Shown one piece after another: positions 52,938 through 62,433 of a stretch of 64,000 bases of DNA. Every line of letters begins with the position of its first letter. Within the stretch, counting starts at the first letter, position 1. The notes beneath the pieces were generated by a model. The model did not search any database and was not told the origin of the DNA. It saw nothing but the letters and a program-made list of their open reading frames with translations. The translations under genes and the position numbers were made by a program. The stretch lies in the NCBI RefSeq assembly GCF_014280235.1, contig NZ_CP047940.1, positions 1,116,001 through 1,180,000 of the forward strand, in the 5' to 3' direction. Origin of the DNA: Cyanobium sp. NS01. Its GTDB lineage: Bacteria > Cyanobacteriota > Cyanobacteriia > PCC-6307 > Cyanobiaceae.

Positions 52938-54092
52938 GTGCTGCAGTACAGCAAATACCAAGGGCTGGGCAACGACTTCCTGATGCTCGATGCACGCGAG
53001 GCCGCCAGCAGCGATGACGGCTTCGGGCTCACAGCGGAGCGCATTCAGCTGCTCTGTGATCGGCGCTTCGGCATCGGCGCCGATGGCCTCATCCTGGCCC
53101 TGCCGCCCCGAGAGGGCGGCGAGCTGCGGATGCGCATCTTCAACGCCGACGGCAGCGAGCCGGAGATGTGCGGCAACGGCATCCGCTGCCTGGCCCGCTT
53201 TCTCGCCGACAGCGACGGCGACCTCCCCGGCCGCTCCTGGCAGATCGAAACCCTGGCGGGTCCCATCGTTCCCGAGTTGCAGGCCGATGGCAGCGTGCGG
53301 GTGGACATGGGGGCTCCCTTTCTGGAGCCAGACGCCGTTCCCACCACCCTGGAGCGCGGCGAGGCCGGCATCCCCGCCGGAATCCTGGAGGCCGCCGGCG
53401 AGCGCTTCGCGGTGGGGGCCGCGGGCATGGGCAATCCCCACGTGGTGATCCCGGTGCCGGATGTGGAGGCGATCGACCTGGAGCGCTTTGGCGCGGCGCT
53501 GGAGGTGCATCCCGCCTTCCCCGCCCGCACCAACGTGCATTTCGTGCAGGTGCTCGATCCCGGCCATCTGGTGATGCGGGTGTGGGAGCGCGGCGCTGGC
53601 CCCACCCTGGCCTGCGGCACCGGCGCCTGCGCCACCCTGGTGGTGTGCCACCGCCTTGGCCTGGCCGATCGGCGCGCCCGTCTCGACCTGCCCGGGGGCC
53701 CGCTGCTGATCGCGTGGGACTCCGACAGCGACCACCTGCTGATGACCGGCCCCGCCGAGGCGGTGTTCGATGCGGTGCTGGCCCCCTCCGTCTGGGACCA
53801 GGCCGGTACCCCAGCAGAGATCCCCGCCGAGGCAGCATCTGCCGCTTCTGAGCCTCTGGCCGACTCCACCGTGCTGCCTGCGGACCCTGACCAACCCCCC
53901 GCCATCGACTGCGCCACGGTGTGTGCCCAGGGCTGCATCCGCCCGGAGGCCTGCCCCTCCGCCGAGGCCCGGGCCCGAGTGGCGGCCCTGCTCAGCTCCA
54001 GCTCCCTCGACGACCTGGTCAACCTGGCCACCACGTCTCTGGAGGACCGCACCCGCGCCCGCGCTGAACGCCCCTCCAGCTTCGGCGGCTGA
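52938..54092 (+). CDS. dapF: DapF, diaminopimelate epimerase with C-terminal extension
   Basis: 384 residues from GTG 52938. It interconverts LL- and meso-diaminopimelate for lysine and peptidoglycan. The two catalytic cysteines are Cys78 (EMCGNGIRC) and Cys226 (LACGTGACA); the N-terminus is YSKYQGLGNDFLMLD. A normal DapF ends near residue 285. Here about 95 residues follow: a Pro/Ala/Ser linker, then DCATVCAQGCIRPEACP with four Cys (325, 329, 333, 339) and a helical SLDDLVNLATTSLEDRTRAR. The extension is in frame up to the stop. The cysteine desulfurase gene starts 4 nt later. Confidence 0.95.
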   Translation: MLQYSKYQGLGNDFLMLDAREAASSDDGFGLTAERIQLLCDRRFGIGADGLILALPPREGGELRMRIFNADGSEPEMCGNGIRCLARFLADSDGDLPGRSWQIETLAGPIVPELQADGSVRVDMGAPFLEPDAVPTTLERGEAGIPAGILEAAGERFAVGAAGMGNPHVVIPVPDVEAIDLERFGAALEVHPAFPARTNVHFVQVLDPGHLVMRVWERGAGPTLACGTGACATLVVCHRLGLADRRARLDLPGGPLLIAWDSDSDHLLMTGPAEAVFDAVLAPSVWDQAGTPAEIPAEAASAASEPLADSTVLPADPDQPPAIDCATVCAQGCIRPEACPSAEARARVAALLSSSSLDDLVNLATTSLEDRTRARAERPSSFGG

Positions 54093-54096
54093 CGCG

Positions 54097-55314
54097 GTGG
54101 TGGCTGAGCTGGCACCGCTTGATCCGGCACCGCTCTACCTCGATGCCTGCGCCACCGCTCCGCCGGCGCCGGAGGTGCTGGCGGCCATGGCGGCGGCCCA
54201 GCGCACCGCCTGGGCCAACCCCTCCAGCCTGCACGGCTTCGGCCTGGAGGCCGCCGACCTGCTGGAGCGCTGCAGGATGCTCATCGCCGCTGGCCTCGGC
54301 TGCGGCGCCGACGCCCTCGTGTTCAGCTCGGGGGGCACCGAGGCGATCCACATGGCCCTGCTCGGTGCGGCGGCTCCCTTGGCGCCGGGTCGCCTGCTGC
54401 TCTCGGCGGTGGAGCATCCCGCCACCACGGCAGCGGCGGCACGGCTTGAGGAGCGGGGTTGGCAGGTGCAGACGGTGCCGGTGGACCGTGCCGGCCGCCT
54501 GGACCTGGCGGCGTTCGAGGCGCTGCTGGAGCCGCCCACCCGGCTGGTGTCGATCATCTGGGGCCAGAGCGAGGTGGGCACGGTGCAGGCGATCGAGCCC
54601 ATCGGTGCCCGCTGCCGCCAGGCCGGGGTGCCCCTGCATGTGGATGCGGTCCAGCTGGTGGGCCACCGGCTGGTCAACTTCGACCAACTGCCGGTCGATC
54701 TGCTCAGTTGCGCTGCCCACAAGCTGCAGGGGCCCAGGGGCGTGGGAGCCCTGCTGGTGCGGCCAGGGCTGCCCTTCGTTGCGCCCATGCGCGGTGGCGG
54801 CCAGGAGGGCGGCCGCCGCGGCGGAACCGAGCCCGTGCCCCTGGTGGCCGGGTTTGCAGCGGCCCTGGAGCTGGCCCAGGAGCGCCTTCGGCAGCACGAC
54901 GGCCAGGACCCGCTGGCTGCCCAGCGCGATCAGCTGCTGGCCGCGCTGCTGCGGCAGCCCGGCCTGGAGCTCACCGGTGTCGATCCACGCCAGGCCCCAC
55001 TGCAGCGGCTGCCGCACCACATCAGCCTGCTGGCGCGCGGCAGCGGCGGCGAGCCGTTGTCGGGACGGCAACTGGTGCGGGCTCTGTGGCGCCATGGCCT
55101 GGCCACCAGCAGTGGCTCGGCCTGCAGCAGTGGCTCCAGCGCCACCGGGCTGGGGGCCAGCCCGGTGCTGCGGGCGATGGGGTACTCCACGGCTGCGGCC
55201 GCCGCGGGCCTGCGGCTGAGCCTGGGCCCCTGGCTTGATGCCGCCAGCCTGGAGCTGGTGCCGCCGGCCCTGGCGGCAGCCTGGAGGGAGCTGGATCAGC
55301 GATGCCCTGGTTAA
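54097..55314 (+). CDS. cysteine desulfurase, class V aminotransferase
   Basis: 405 residues from GTG 54097 (GTG 54100 also possible). IscS/NifS-like PLP enzyme that moves sulfur from cysteine for Fe-S or thiolation pathways. Features: LYLDACATAPPAPEVLAAM, FSSGGTEAIHMALLGA, HVDAVQLVGH, the PLP Lys near residue 209 in CAAHKLQGPRGVGAL, and the catalytic Cys near 343 in SSGSACSSGSSATG. The usual N-terminal DNNATTP is here DACATAPP. It directly follows dapF, whose tail has four Cys. Whether the two products interact is unknown. Confidence 0.92.
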   Translation: MVAELAPLDPAPLYLDACATAPPAPEVLAAMAAAQRTAWANPSSLHGFGLEAADLLERCRMLIAAGLGCGADALVFSSGGTEAIHMALLGAAAPLAPGRLLLSAVEHPATTAAAARLEERGWQVQTVPVDRAGRLDLAAFEALLEPPTRLVSIIWGQSEVGTVQAIEPIGARCRQAGVPLHVDAVQLVGHRLVNFDQLPVDLLSCAAHKLQGPRGVGALLVRPGLPFVAPMRGGGQEGGRRGGTEPVPLVAGFAAALELAQERLRQHDGQDPLAAQRDQLLAALLRQPGLELTGVDPRQAPLQRLPHHISLLARGSGGEPLSGRQLVRALWRHGLATSSGSACSSGSSATGLGASPVLRAMGYSTAAAAAGLRLSLGPWLDAASLELVPPALAAAWRELDQRCPG

Positions 55315-55354
55315 GGTCGCCCCACTCCCGGCCCGTGGAACCCCCGGCCTGACC

Positions 55355-56047
55355 ATGCTCCCTGCCGATCTGCGAACAGCCGAGGCCGAGGCCCTGCAGG
55401 CCATTCAGGCTGCCCTCGACAGCGCCAGCAAAGGCCTCTGGACCGCCGAGCTCCGCTTCGAGGGGCTGAGGCTGATGCCCGTGGCCCTGCGCCTGCTGGC
55501 GAACCTTGGCCAGGGCCGCGATGACCTCCGCATGCTGTTCCCAGACGCCGGCGCCACGGCTCTGGCCAAGCGCGATGCCCCTGACCTGGCCCCCCAGCTG
55601 GGCAGCCTGCGGGACCAGATGCGGCTGCAGCAGGCCGATGGCGGCAGCGAGGGGGTGATCCTTCTGGTGGCGCCGACCCCGGCCGATTACGAGGAGGTGG
55701 AGCAGGTGTGCGCCCTGCACCGGGGACTGGTGCTGATGCTGAACGGCAGCCTGGAGGATGCCGCTGTGGGCATCGGCAGCGTGGCCCGCGAACGCCGCAA
55801 GGGCTTCCTCTCCGGCTGGCAGAGCGCCTACGCGCTGATTCCCCTGGGCGATGGAGCGCTGCGGCGCGCTTACCCCGCCGCCTGGGAGCTCTACCGCCGC
55901 GACCCCGACGGCCATCGCTTTGTGGCCGGTTTTGAGCAGAAACCCGATGCCGAGCAGCGCACCGAGGCCCTGGCGGGTGAGGGCGGTGCCGGCATGGCCG
56001 GCAGCCTCAAGGCCCTGGACAGCCTCATCGAGGGCCTGCAGAACTGA
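55355..56047 (+). CDS. DUF1995 family protein
   Basis: 230 residues from ATG 55355. It matches the cyanobacterial/plastid DUF1995 family: LPADLRTAEAEALQAIQAAL at the start, RFEGLRLMPVALRLLANL, and VILLVAPTPADYEEVEQV followed by LVLMLNGSLEDAAVGIGSVA. The C-terminus ends SLKALDSLIEGLQN. Soluble, function unknown in bacteria; plant members act in the chloroplast. 40 nt after the desulfurase gene, same strand. Confidence 0.88.
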   Translation: MLPADLRTAEAEALQAIQAALDSASKGLWTAELRFEGLRLMPVALRLLANLGQGRDDLRMLFPDAGATALAKRDAPDLAPQLGSLRDQMRLQQADGGSEGVILLVAPTPADYEEVEQVCALHRGLVLMLNGSLEDAAVGIGSVARERRKGFLSGWQSAYALIPLGDGALRRAYPAAWELYRRDPDGHRFVAGFEQKPDAEQRTEALAGEGGAGMAGSLKALDSLIEGLQN

Positions 56048-56125
56048 AGCGGCGCCCAACCGTTCAGGGCCAACTGGTGCGGGCTGGCCAACGTCTTTAC
56101 AGTGCGCCGAACGCCGCGCCTGCCG

Positions 56126-56656
56126 ATGAGCCCCGAGACCTCTGCCGCCAGGCCCCGTCGCTGGAGTGTGGTGGATGCCGCTGCCCTGGCTGCCGTGGTG
56201 CTCGCCGCCGCCGGCGTGATCTGGAGCCCGAAGCTCTCCGGGGCCGTGGCCCAGGCCACTGGCGATGTGGTGCCCGTGACGGTGCTGGTGGATGTGCGCG
56301 GCGTGCCCGTGGCCGACCCTGCCGGCCTGATTGAGGCCGCCAGGGCCGAGGGCAAGGTGGCGATCGTGATCCGCAACCAACCCCACGGCTCGGTGGATAT
56401 CGAGCGCATCCAGCCCCTGCAGCGGCGCCTGCTGGCCGTTCAGCCGGATGGCTCCGTGGTCACGGCCACTGATCCCACCGGCCGCGACTTCAGCAACCTC
56501 GACGCCCGCTTCGTGCTCAAGGCCCAGGGCCGCAAGGCGAGCGGCGGCGTGGTGTTCGGCAACCAGACCGTGAAGGTCGGAGCTCCGATCGAGATCGAGG
56601 GCCAGGGCTACCGGGTCAACGGCAACGTCACCGGCATCGCCATCGAGGAGGGCTGA
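56126..56656 (+). CDS. DUF4330 membrane-anchored protein
   Basis: 176 residues from ATG 56126. One N-terminal membrane helix (about 16-36, VVDAAALAAVVLAAAGVIWS) is followed by a beta-rich extracytoplasmic domain: VPVTVLVDVRGVPVADPAGL, VAIVIRNQPHGSVDI and GAPIEIEGQGYRVNG. This matches DUF4330. The PBP4-type gene starts 1 nt after its stop codon (TGAC ATG), so the two are co-transcribed. Confidence 0.85.
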   Translation: MSPETSAARPRRWSVVDAAALAAVVLAAAGVIWSPKLSGAVAQATGDVVPVTVLVDVRGVPVADPAGLIEAARAEGKVAIVIRNQPHGSVDIERIQPLQRRLLAVQPDGSVVTATDPTGRDFSNLDARFVLKAQGRKASGGVVFGNQTVKVGAPIEIEGQGYRVNGNVTGIAIEEG

Positions 56657-56657
56657 C

Positions 56658-57971
56658 ATGGCTGGGTTCAACCGCCGTCTGACCTGCCTGGCGCCGGGCC
56701 TGGCCCTGCCCCTGAGCCTTGGCCTGCCCCTTCTGGCCAGCGCCGCCCAGGCCCAGACCAGGCCGGCGATCAGGGCCTTCGAGCTGGAGCCAGCCCCCCT
56801 GGCCCAGCTGCCGGCGGCGCCACCGCCGATCGGCCTGCCCAAGCTCCAGACCCAGGTCAGCTGTCCAGCCCTGCAGCAGCGGGTTCAGAGCGTGCTGGGT
56901 GGCGAGGCCGGTGTCTGGAGCGTCACGATCGCCGATGGCCGAGGCCAGCTGCTGGCCGATGTGAATGGCCTGCGGCCGCGGGTGCCCGCCTCCAACGCCA
57001 AGCTGGTGAGCACCGCCTACGCCCTCGATCGGCTGGGGCCGGACTACCGCCTCGCCACCCGCCTCTGGCGCCTTCCCGATGGCTCCCTGCGGCTCACCGG
57101 CGAGGGCGACCCCGATCTGGCCCTGCCCCAGCTGCAGCGGCTCACGAAACTGGCCATGGGCTCCGGCGGCTCCAGCGGCCAACCCGGCTCTCAGGTGCGC
57201 CTGCAGGTGGCCGAGGAACCCAAGCAGGCCTGGTGGCCGCGGGGCTGGAGCGTCGATGACCGCTACTACGCCTACGGCGCACCGATCACCCGGTTGGCGG
57301 TGACCAGCAACGCCATCCACGACTCGGTGCTGAACCCACCCTCCCGGCTCCAGACCCTGATGCAGCGCAGCGCCAGCCAGCAGGGCGGCAGCCTTCAGGT
57401 GGTGTTTGTGGCCGCCAACCCGGTTCCAGCTGATGCCGTGCTGCTGCACCAGGAGAACTCGGCGCCCATGCACAACCTGCTCAGCCTGGCCAACACCGAG
57501 AGCCACAACTTCACCGCCGAGGTGTTGATGCGTCAGGCCGCCGGCAGCTGGAATCTGGCCCAGGCCCAGCAGCTCACCACCCAGTGGCTGGCCCAGCAGG
57601 GCGTACCCATGCAGGGCGTGCGCGTTGCCGATGGCAGTGGCCTGGACCGCACCAATCGCCTCACCAGCCGTTCGGTGACGGCCCTGCTGCTGCGCATGGA
57701 CCAGCACCCCTACAGCCGAAACTACCTGGCCTCGATGGCGGTGGCCGGCCAGCGCGGCACCCTGCGGCACCTCTACAAGGGCACACCCCTGCAGGGCCAG
57801 TTCTTCGGCAAAACGGGCACCCTCAGGGGCGTGCGTTCGATCAGTGGGGTGCTGCTCACCAGCCGAGGCCCCCGCTACGTGAGCGCGATCAGCAATGGAT
57901 CCGGCAACCCGGACACCCGCATCGGTCAGCTGCTGCGCCAGGCGCAGCAGACCCAACTCTGCCCGGCCTGA
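56658..57971 (+). CDS. D-alanyl-D-alanine carboxypeptidase, PBP4/DacB type
   Basis: 437 residues from ATG 56658. A Sec signal peptide lies at residues 1-32 (LGLPLLASAAQAQT, cleavage AQA). Class C penicillin-binding protein motifs: SxxK in VPASNAKLVSTAYAL near residue 112, SxN-type site in DGSGLDRTNRLTSRSV, and KTG in FFGKTGTLRGVRSIS near 385. It trims or cross-link-hydrolyses peptidoglycan stems in the periplasm. The family also carries LANTESHNFTAEVLMRQ. Coupled to the DUF4330 gene. Confidence 0.93.
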   Translation: MAGFNRRLTCLAPGLALPLSLGLPLLASAAQAQTRPAIRAFELEPAPLAQLPAAPPPIGLPKLQTQVSCPALQQRVQSVLGGEAGVWSVTIADGRGQLLADVNGLRPRVPASNAKLVSTAYALDRLGPDYRLATRLWRLPDGSLRLTGEGDPDLALPQLQRLTKLAMGSGGSSGQPGSQVRLQVAEEPKQAWWPRGWSVDDRYYAYGAPITRLAVTSNAIHDSVLNPPSRLQTLMQRSASQQGGSLQVVFVAANPVPADAVLLHQENSAPMHNLLSLANTESHNFTAEVLMRQAAGSWNLAQAQQLTTQWLAQQGVPMQGVRVADGSGLDRTNRLTSRSVTALLLRMDQHPYSRNYLASMAVAGQRGTLRHLYKGTPLQGQFFGKTGTLRGVRSISGVLLTSRGPRYVSAISNGSGNPDTRIGQLLRQAQQTQLCPA

Positions 57972-58874
57972 TCAGCCGGCCAGCTGGCCCAGGCGGTTGG
58001 CAAGCCGGCGGCGGCGACCACCGCCGCCGATCGCCGTGGGCTCGACCGATGCGGCCGCTTTGGTGGTCTCCTGCTGCATGTCGGGGGTCTGCAGGCGCAC
58101 CAGCTCGCGCCGGCCACTCACCACCACCTGGTTGAGCTCCTTCAGCCGGCCTTCCAGTTCACCGAGCACCTGTTCGGCGTAGCGGTTGGCGCCCTCGCTG
58201 ATGCCGGCGGCCTCCTGGCGGGTGCGGGCAATGGCGGCGTCACATTGCTGCTGAGTCTGCTGGCGGAACTGCAGAGCATCGTTGTGGAGCCGCTCGGCTT
58301 CGGCCTGGCTTTCGCGCTGAACGCGCAGGCCCTCCTGCCGCACCTGCTCCAGCTCGGCCATCGCCTGCTGGCGGTTGCGCTCGTGCTGCTCGATCAGCAC
58401 CTTGTTGCGCTCAGCCGCCTCCTGTTCCAGCTGCTGACGCCTGGTGGCGAACTGGTTCTCCATCTGGGCCAGGCGGGTCTGCTGCTCCTGCTCGGCGCTG
58501 GCGGCCTGCTGGCGGATCTGCATCATCAGGTGGTCGCCCTGCTGGCGGGCCTGTTCCCGCAACTCGGCGGCCTGCTTCTCGGCTTCCTGCCGCACGGAGG
58601 CGGAGCTGATCAGCTGTTCGCGCTCCCGCTTGGCTACCGCCACGATCTCCTCGGCCTGCTTGCGGGCCTGAGCGATGAAGTCCTCCCGTTGACGCAGCAG
58701 ATCCACGGCCTGGGTCAGCTGGCTGGGCAGGGCCTCCCGCACCGCATCGATCACCTCGATCGCGTCCTGCTCATTCACCAGGCGGCCGCCGCTGAACGGC
58801 ACCCGGGTGCCCTCCAGCAGCAGATCCTCGATCTGGTCGAGCTGATCGAGCACCGTGATATTGGCTTCAGCCAT
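57972..58874 (-). CDS. coiled-coil protein
   Basis: 300 residues from ATG 58874. The N-terminal 60 residues include [20 protein letters not shown] and [21 protein letters not shown] Gln/Glu/Arg/Ala coiled coil of about 190 residues follows ([33 protein letters not shown]). The end is basic ([17 protein letters not shown]). It resembles DivIVA-like or F-type ATPase subunit b-like coiled coils, often misannotated as such. A scaffold or septum role is a guess. It overlaps coaD by 8 nt, which implies coupling. Convergent end abuts the PBP4 gene with no gap. Confidence 0.8.
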   Translation of the reverse strand: MAEANITVLDQLDQIEDLLLEGTRVPFSGGRLVNEQDAIEVIDAVREALPSQLTQAVDLLRQREDFIAQARKQAEEIVAVAKREREQLISSASVRQEAEKQAAELREQARQQGDHLMMQIRQQAASAEQEQQTRLAQMENQFATRRQQLEQEAAERNKVLIEQHERNRQQAMAELEQVRQEGLRVQRESQAEAERLHNDALQFRQQTQQQCDAAIARTRQEAAGISEGANRYAEQVLGELEGRLKELNQVVVSGRRELVRLQTPDMQQETTKAAASVEPTAIGGGGRRRRLANRLGQLAG

Positions 58875-59370
58875 GGCTGGACGTCCCGCATTCCGTCCGA
58901 TTAAAAAGCCTGGAGAGGTCTTCTGCCACTCCAGACGGCACCATGTGGTGCACATCACCGCCGAAGCGGGCCACCTCCTTCACCACGGAACTGCTCAGAA
59001 AGCTGTGGTGCACGGCGGTGGCGAGGAACAGCGTCTCCACCCGGGGCTCAAGGCTCTGGTTGGTGTGGGCGATCTGCAGCTCGAATTCGAAGTCGCTCAG
59101 GGCCCGCAGACCGCGCAGGATCACCTGGGCGCCGTTGCGACGGGCGCACTCCACGGTGAGGCCATCGAAGCTGCCCACCTCCACCCCGCCGAGCGTGGCC
59201 GTGGCGGTGCGGATCTGCTCGAGTCGCTGCTCAAGCGGAAAGGCCGGCTGCTTGCCGGGGTTCTGGAGCACGGCCACCACCACGCCATCGAACAGGCGGC
59301 TGGCCCGCTCGATCAGATCGAGGTGGCCGAGGGTGAGGGGGTCGAAGCTGCCGGGGTAGAGGGCGCGCAT
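58867..59370 (-). CDS. coaD: CoaD, phosphopantetheine adenylyltransferase
   Basis: 167 residues. It transfers AMP from ATP to 4'-phosphopantetheine in coenzyme A synthesis. Motifs: [20 protein letters not shown] (nucleotide-binding TxGH), [20 protein letters not shown], and [17 protein letters not shown]. Length is normal. First gene of a two-gene unit with the coiled-coil gene. Divergent from the flavin reductase gene, about 98 nt apart. Confidence 0.97.
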   Translation of the reverse strand: MRALYPGSFDPLTLGHLDLIERASRLFDGVVVAVLQNPGKQPAFPLEQRLEQIRTATATLGGVEVGSFDGLTVECARRNGAQVILRGLRALSDFEFELQIAHTNQSLEPRVETLFLATAVHHSFLSSSVVKEVARFGGDVHHMVPSGVAEDLSRLFNRTECGTSSHG

Positions 59371-59468
59371 CCGGCCAGCCTATGGGTGAGGCCCGCTCCA
59401 TGCCTGCCCCTGCCGGGTTTCTAGAGTTGGGATTGTTCCATGTGCCCCCCCGGGGCCTCCCGTCCGCC

Positions 59469-59960
59469 ATGGCCACCTCCACCCTCAACGCTGAAGCCAA
59501 GAAAACCCTGCTGCGCAAGATTCCCCACGGGGTGTTCATCTGCGGGGTGGCCGAGGGGGAGGAGGTGAATGGTTTCACGGCCAGCTGGGTGACCCAGGGC
59601 TCCTTCGAGCCCCCCCTGGTGGTGATGGCCGTGCGGGCCGACAGCACCAGCAACGGCATCATCCAGCGCACCGGCAAGTTCGCCCTCAACGTGCTCGCCG
59701 CCGACCAGAAGGATCTCGCCGCCGTGTTCTTCAAGCCCCAGAAGGGGATGGGTGGCCGCTTCGATGCCGCTCCCTTCCAGATGGGCGAGCTGGGCCTGCC
59801 GATCCTGGACAACGCCCTCGGCGCCGTGGAGTGCGAGCTGGTGGGCCAGGTGGCCCTGGGCGACCACACCGTGTTCGTGGGCGAGGTGAAGGCCGCCACC
59901 CTGCACCGTGACGGCGATGCCCTGGAGCTGGGCAGCACGGGCTGGAAGTACGGCGGTTGA
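59469..59960 (+). CDS. flavin reductase-like protein
   Basis: 163 residues from ATG 59469. Flavin-reductase-like fold: [40 protein letters not shown], and [20 protein letters not shown]. It binds FMN and may supply reduced flavin or resemble the C-terminal domain of flavodiiron proteins. In cyanobacteria Flv proteins carry such a domain, but here it is a stand-alone protein. uvrC follows 25 nt later. Confidence 0.9.
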   Translation: MATSTLNAEAKKTLLRKIPHGVFICGVAEGEEVNGFTASWVTQGSFEPPLVVMAVRADSTSNGIIQRTGKFALNVLAADQKDLAAVFFKPQKGMGGRFDAAPFQMGELGLPILDNALGAVECELVGQVALGDHTVFVGEVKAATLHRDGDALELGSTGWKYGG

Positions 59961-59985
59961 GGCCCTCGCCAGGGCGGCGCCGGCG

Positions 59986-61998
59986 GTGAGCACTTCGCCC
60001 CTGATCCAGCAACCCGAGCGGCTGGCGGCCCGGCTCAAGGAGGTTCCCTCCGAGCCGGGCTGCTATCTGCTGCGGGACAGCGACGACCGCATTCTCTACA
60101 TCGGCAAGGCGAAGGTGCTGCGCCAGCGCGTGCGCAGCTACTTCCAGAGCGGCAGCGGCCACGGCCACAGCCCCCGCATCGCCCTGATGGTGCGCCAGGT
60201 TTGCGAGCTGGAGTTCATCGTCACCGACAGTGAGGCCGAGGCCCTGGCCCTCGAGTCGAACCTGATCAAGCACCATCAGCCGCACTTCAACGTGCTGCTC
60301 AAGGACGACAAGAAATACCCCTACCTCTGCATCACCTGGAGCGAGGCCTACCCCCGCATCTTCATCACCCGCCAGCGCCGCTTTCGCTCCCCCCTGGATC
60401 GCTTCTACGGCCCCTACGTGGACGTGGGCCTGCTGCGCCGCACCCTCGCCGTGGTCAAGCGGGTGTTCCCCCTGCGCCAGCGGCCCCGGCCCCTGTACCG
60501 CGACCGCACCTGCCTCAATTTCGACATCGGCCGCTGTCCGGGCGTGTGTCAGCAGAAGATCAGCTCCGAGGACTACCACCAGACGCTGCGCCAGGTGGCG
60601 ATGGTGTTCCAGGGCCGCAACGACGAGCTGCTGGCCCTGCTGCAGGGCCAGATGGAGCGCTACGCCGAGCGGCTGGATTTCGAGAGTGCCGCCCGCGTGC
60701 GCGATCAGCTCCAGGGCATCGACACCCTCACCGCCGACCAGAAGATGAGCAGCGGCGACAGCTCGGTGAGCCGCGACGTGGTGGCCCTGGCCGCCGGCGA
60801 ACGGGTGGCGGCGGTGCAGCTGTTCCAGGTGCGGGCCGGCAAGCTGGTGGGGCGGCTGGGCTACATGGCGGAGGTCACGGAGCTGCCAGCCCTCGAGGAG
60901 GGCGCCCTGGGACGCATTCTGCAACGGGTGGTGGAGGAGCATTACAGCCAGGTGGAGTCGGTGGAGATCCCGCCGGAGTTGCTGCTGCAGTTCCCTCTGC
61001 CCCAGCAGGAGCTGATCAGCAGCTGGCTGAGTGAGCAGCGGGGGCGCAAGGTGCGGCTGGCGGTGCCGAAGCGCCAGCAGAAGGCCGAGATGATCGATCT
61101 GGTGGTGCGCAACGCCAGCTATGAGCTGCTGCGGGCTGAGCGGGCCAGCGAACAGAACCTGCTGGCCACGGAGGATCTGGCCCAGTTGCTGGAGCTCACG
61201 GTGGCGCCGCGCCGGGTGGAGGGCTACGACATCAGCCACATCCAGGGCAGCGATGCGGTGGCCTCCCAGGTGGTGTTCATCGACGGCCTGCCGGCCAAGC
61301 ACCACTACCGCAAATACAGGATCCAGAGCAGTTCGATCCGCGCCGGCCATTCCGACGACTTCATGGCCATGGCCGAGATCATGCGGCGCCGTTTCCGCCG
61401 CTGGGCCCAGGCCAAGGCCGAGGGCGCCGACCTGCTGGAGCTGCGCCGTCAGGCCGGCACCGCCCTGCACACCGGCGGCCTCAACGACTGGCCCGATGTG
61501 GTGATGATCGACGGCGGCAAGGGTCAGCTCTCCGCCGTGATGGAGGCCCTGCGGGAACTCAACCTCCACGACGACCTGGTGGTGTGTTCCCTGGCCAAGC
61601 AGCGGGAGGAGGTGTTCGTGCCTGGGGCGACCAGCCCGCTCGAGAGTGAGCCCGAGCAGCTGGGGCTGCAGCTGCTGCGGCGGCTGCGCGATGAGGCCCA
61701 CCGCTTCGCGGTGAGTTTCCACCGCCAGCAGCGCGGCGAGCGCATGAAGCGCTCCCGGCTCTCCGACATCTCCGGTCTGGGCCCCAAGCGGGTCAAGGAC
61801 CTGCTGGCCCATTTCAGCTCGATCGATGCCATCCAGCTGGCCAGCCCCGAGCAGATCGCCACCGCCCCCGGCATGGGGCCGGCCCTGGCCCGCCAGGTGT
61901 GGGAGTACTTCCATCCCCAGGGCGAGGCGGAAAGCGGCGAGAGGGGGGAGCCGCCGGCCGAGCGGGAGGCTGACCAGCCCCTGGAGCTGGCCAGTTGA
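59986..61998 (+). CDS. uvrC: UvrC, excinuclease subunit
   Basis: 670 residues from GTG 59986; the frame upstream overlaps the flavin reductase gene and is not used. The N-terminal GIY-YIG-like nuclease is [24 protein letters not shown] motif lies near residue 215-250 ([19 protein letters not shown]). The RNase H-like C-terminal nuclease starts near [17 protein letters not shown] with [16 protein letters not shown] helix-hairpin-helix pair is at [18 protein letters not shown]. It makes both incisions in nucleotide excision repair. Confidence 0.97.
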   Translation: MSTSPLIQQPERLAARLKEVPSEPGCYLLRDSDDRILYIGKAKVLRQRVRSYFQSGSGHGHSPRIALMVRQVCELEFIVTDSEAEALALESNLIKHHQPHFNVLLKDDKKYPYLCITWSEAYPRIFITRQRRFRSPLDRFYGPYVDVGLLRRTLAVVKRVFPLRQRPRPLYRDRTCLNFDIGRCPGVCQQKISSEDYHQTLRQVAMVFQGRNDELLALLQGQMERYAERLDFESAARVRDQLQGIDTLTADQKMSSGDSSVSRDVVALAAGERVAAVQLFQVRAGKLVGRLGYMAEVTELPALEEGALGRILQRVVEEHYSQVESVEIPPELLLQFPLPQQELISSWLSEQRGRKVRLAVPKRQQKAEMIDLVVRNASYELLRAERASEQNLLATEDLAQLLELTVAPRRVEGYDISHIQGSDAVASQVVFIDGLPAKHHYRKYRIQSSSIRAGHSDDFMAMAEIMRRRFRRWAQAKAEGADLLELRRQAGTALHTGGLNDWPDVVMIDGGKGQLSAVMEALRELNLHDDLVVCSLAKQREEVFVPGATSPLESEPEQLGLQLLRRLRDEAHRFAVSFHRQQRGERMKRSRLSDISGLGPKRVKDLLAHFSSIDAIQLASPEQIATAPGMGPALARQVWEYFHPQGEAESGERGEPPAEREADQPLELAS

Positions 61999-62342
61999 GG
62001 GAGCTCAGCGCTCAGCGTGTCCCAGGGCGGCCCTGGCCCCTGCTGCTGGCCCTGGTGCTGGGCGGCCTGCTCCAGCTGGCCACCCTGCTGGCGCCGGTGC
62101 CGGCCCTGGCCGCCCCGGGCCTCTGCGTGGGGCCGGTGTGCGCCGATGAGATCACCCGCAGTGCCAAGCACCACTGGCAGCTGCGACTGCGGGTGGACGA
62201 CCAGCGGGGCCATCGGGAACGGCTGGTGGTGGACTGCCGTGACGGCCACCTCAGCCCCGAGAGCGGCACGGTGGAGAGGGGCTACGCGGCGGCGGTGGCC
62301 CGCCGCGCCTGCCGTCTGGCCGGCGAGGGGTCCCAGGGCTGA
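61995..62342 (+). CDS. small secreted protein
   Basis: 115 residues from TTG 61995, overlapping the uvrC stop by 4 nt (TTGA). A long hydrophobic signal follows a basic stretch: [20 protein letters not shown] with ALAA as cleavage site near residue 40. The mature 75 residues have paired Cys ([12 protein letters not shown]), a beta-rich middle ([14 protein letters not shown]) and two more Cys (DCRDG, RACRL), so two disulfides are possible. Family not recognised. No in-frame ATG or GTG fits better. Confidence 0.65.
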   Translation: MRELSAQRVPGRPWPLLLALVLGGLLQLATLLAPVPALAAPGLCVGPVCADEITRSAKHHWQLRLRVDDQRGHRERLVVDCRDGHLSPESGTVERGYAAAVARRACRLAGEGSQG

Positions 62343-62433
62343 TCGTCTCGGCTTGAGACTGATCAACAGGTTCTCTGCTCCTGGGATTGATCGGTTTGGA
62401 TAGGTCCACGCAGCAAGGGCCTCGGGGGGAACC

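Noticed and set aside
53045-54130. 361-codon minus-strand frame opposite dapF
   Set aside because: Ser/Arg/Pro-rich translation, antisense to a gene with both catalytic cysteines in place.
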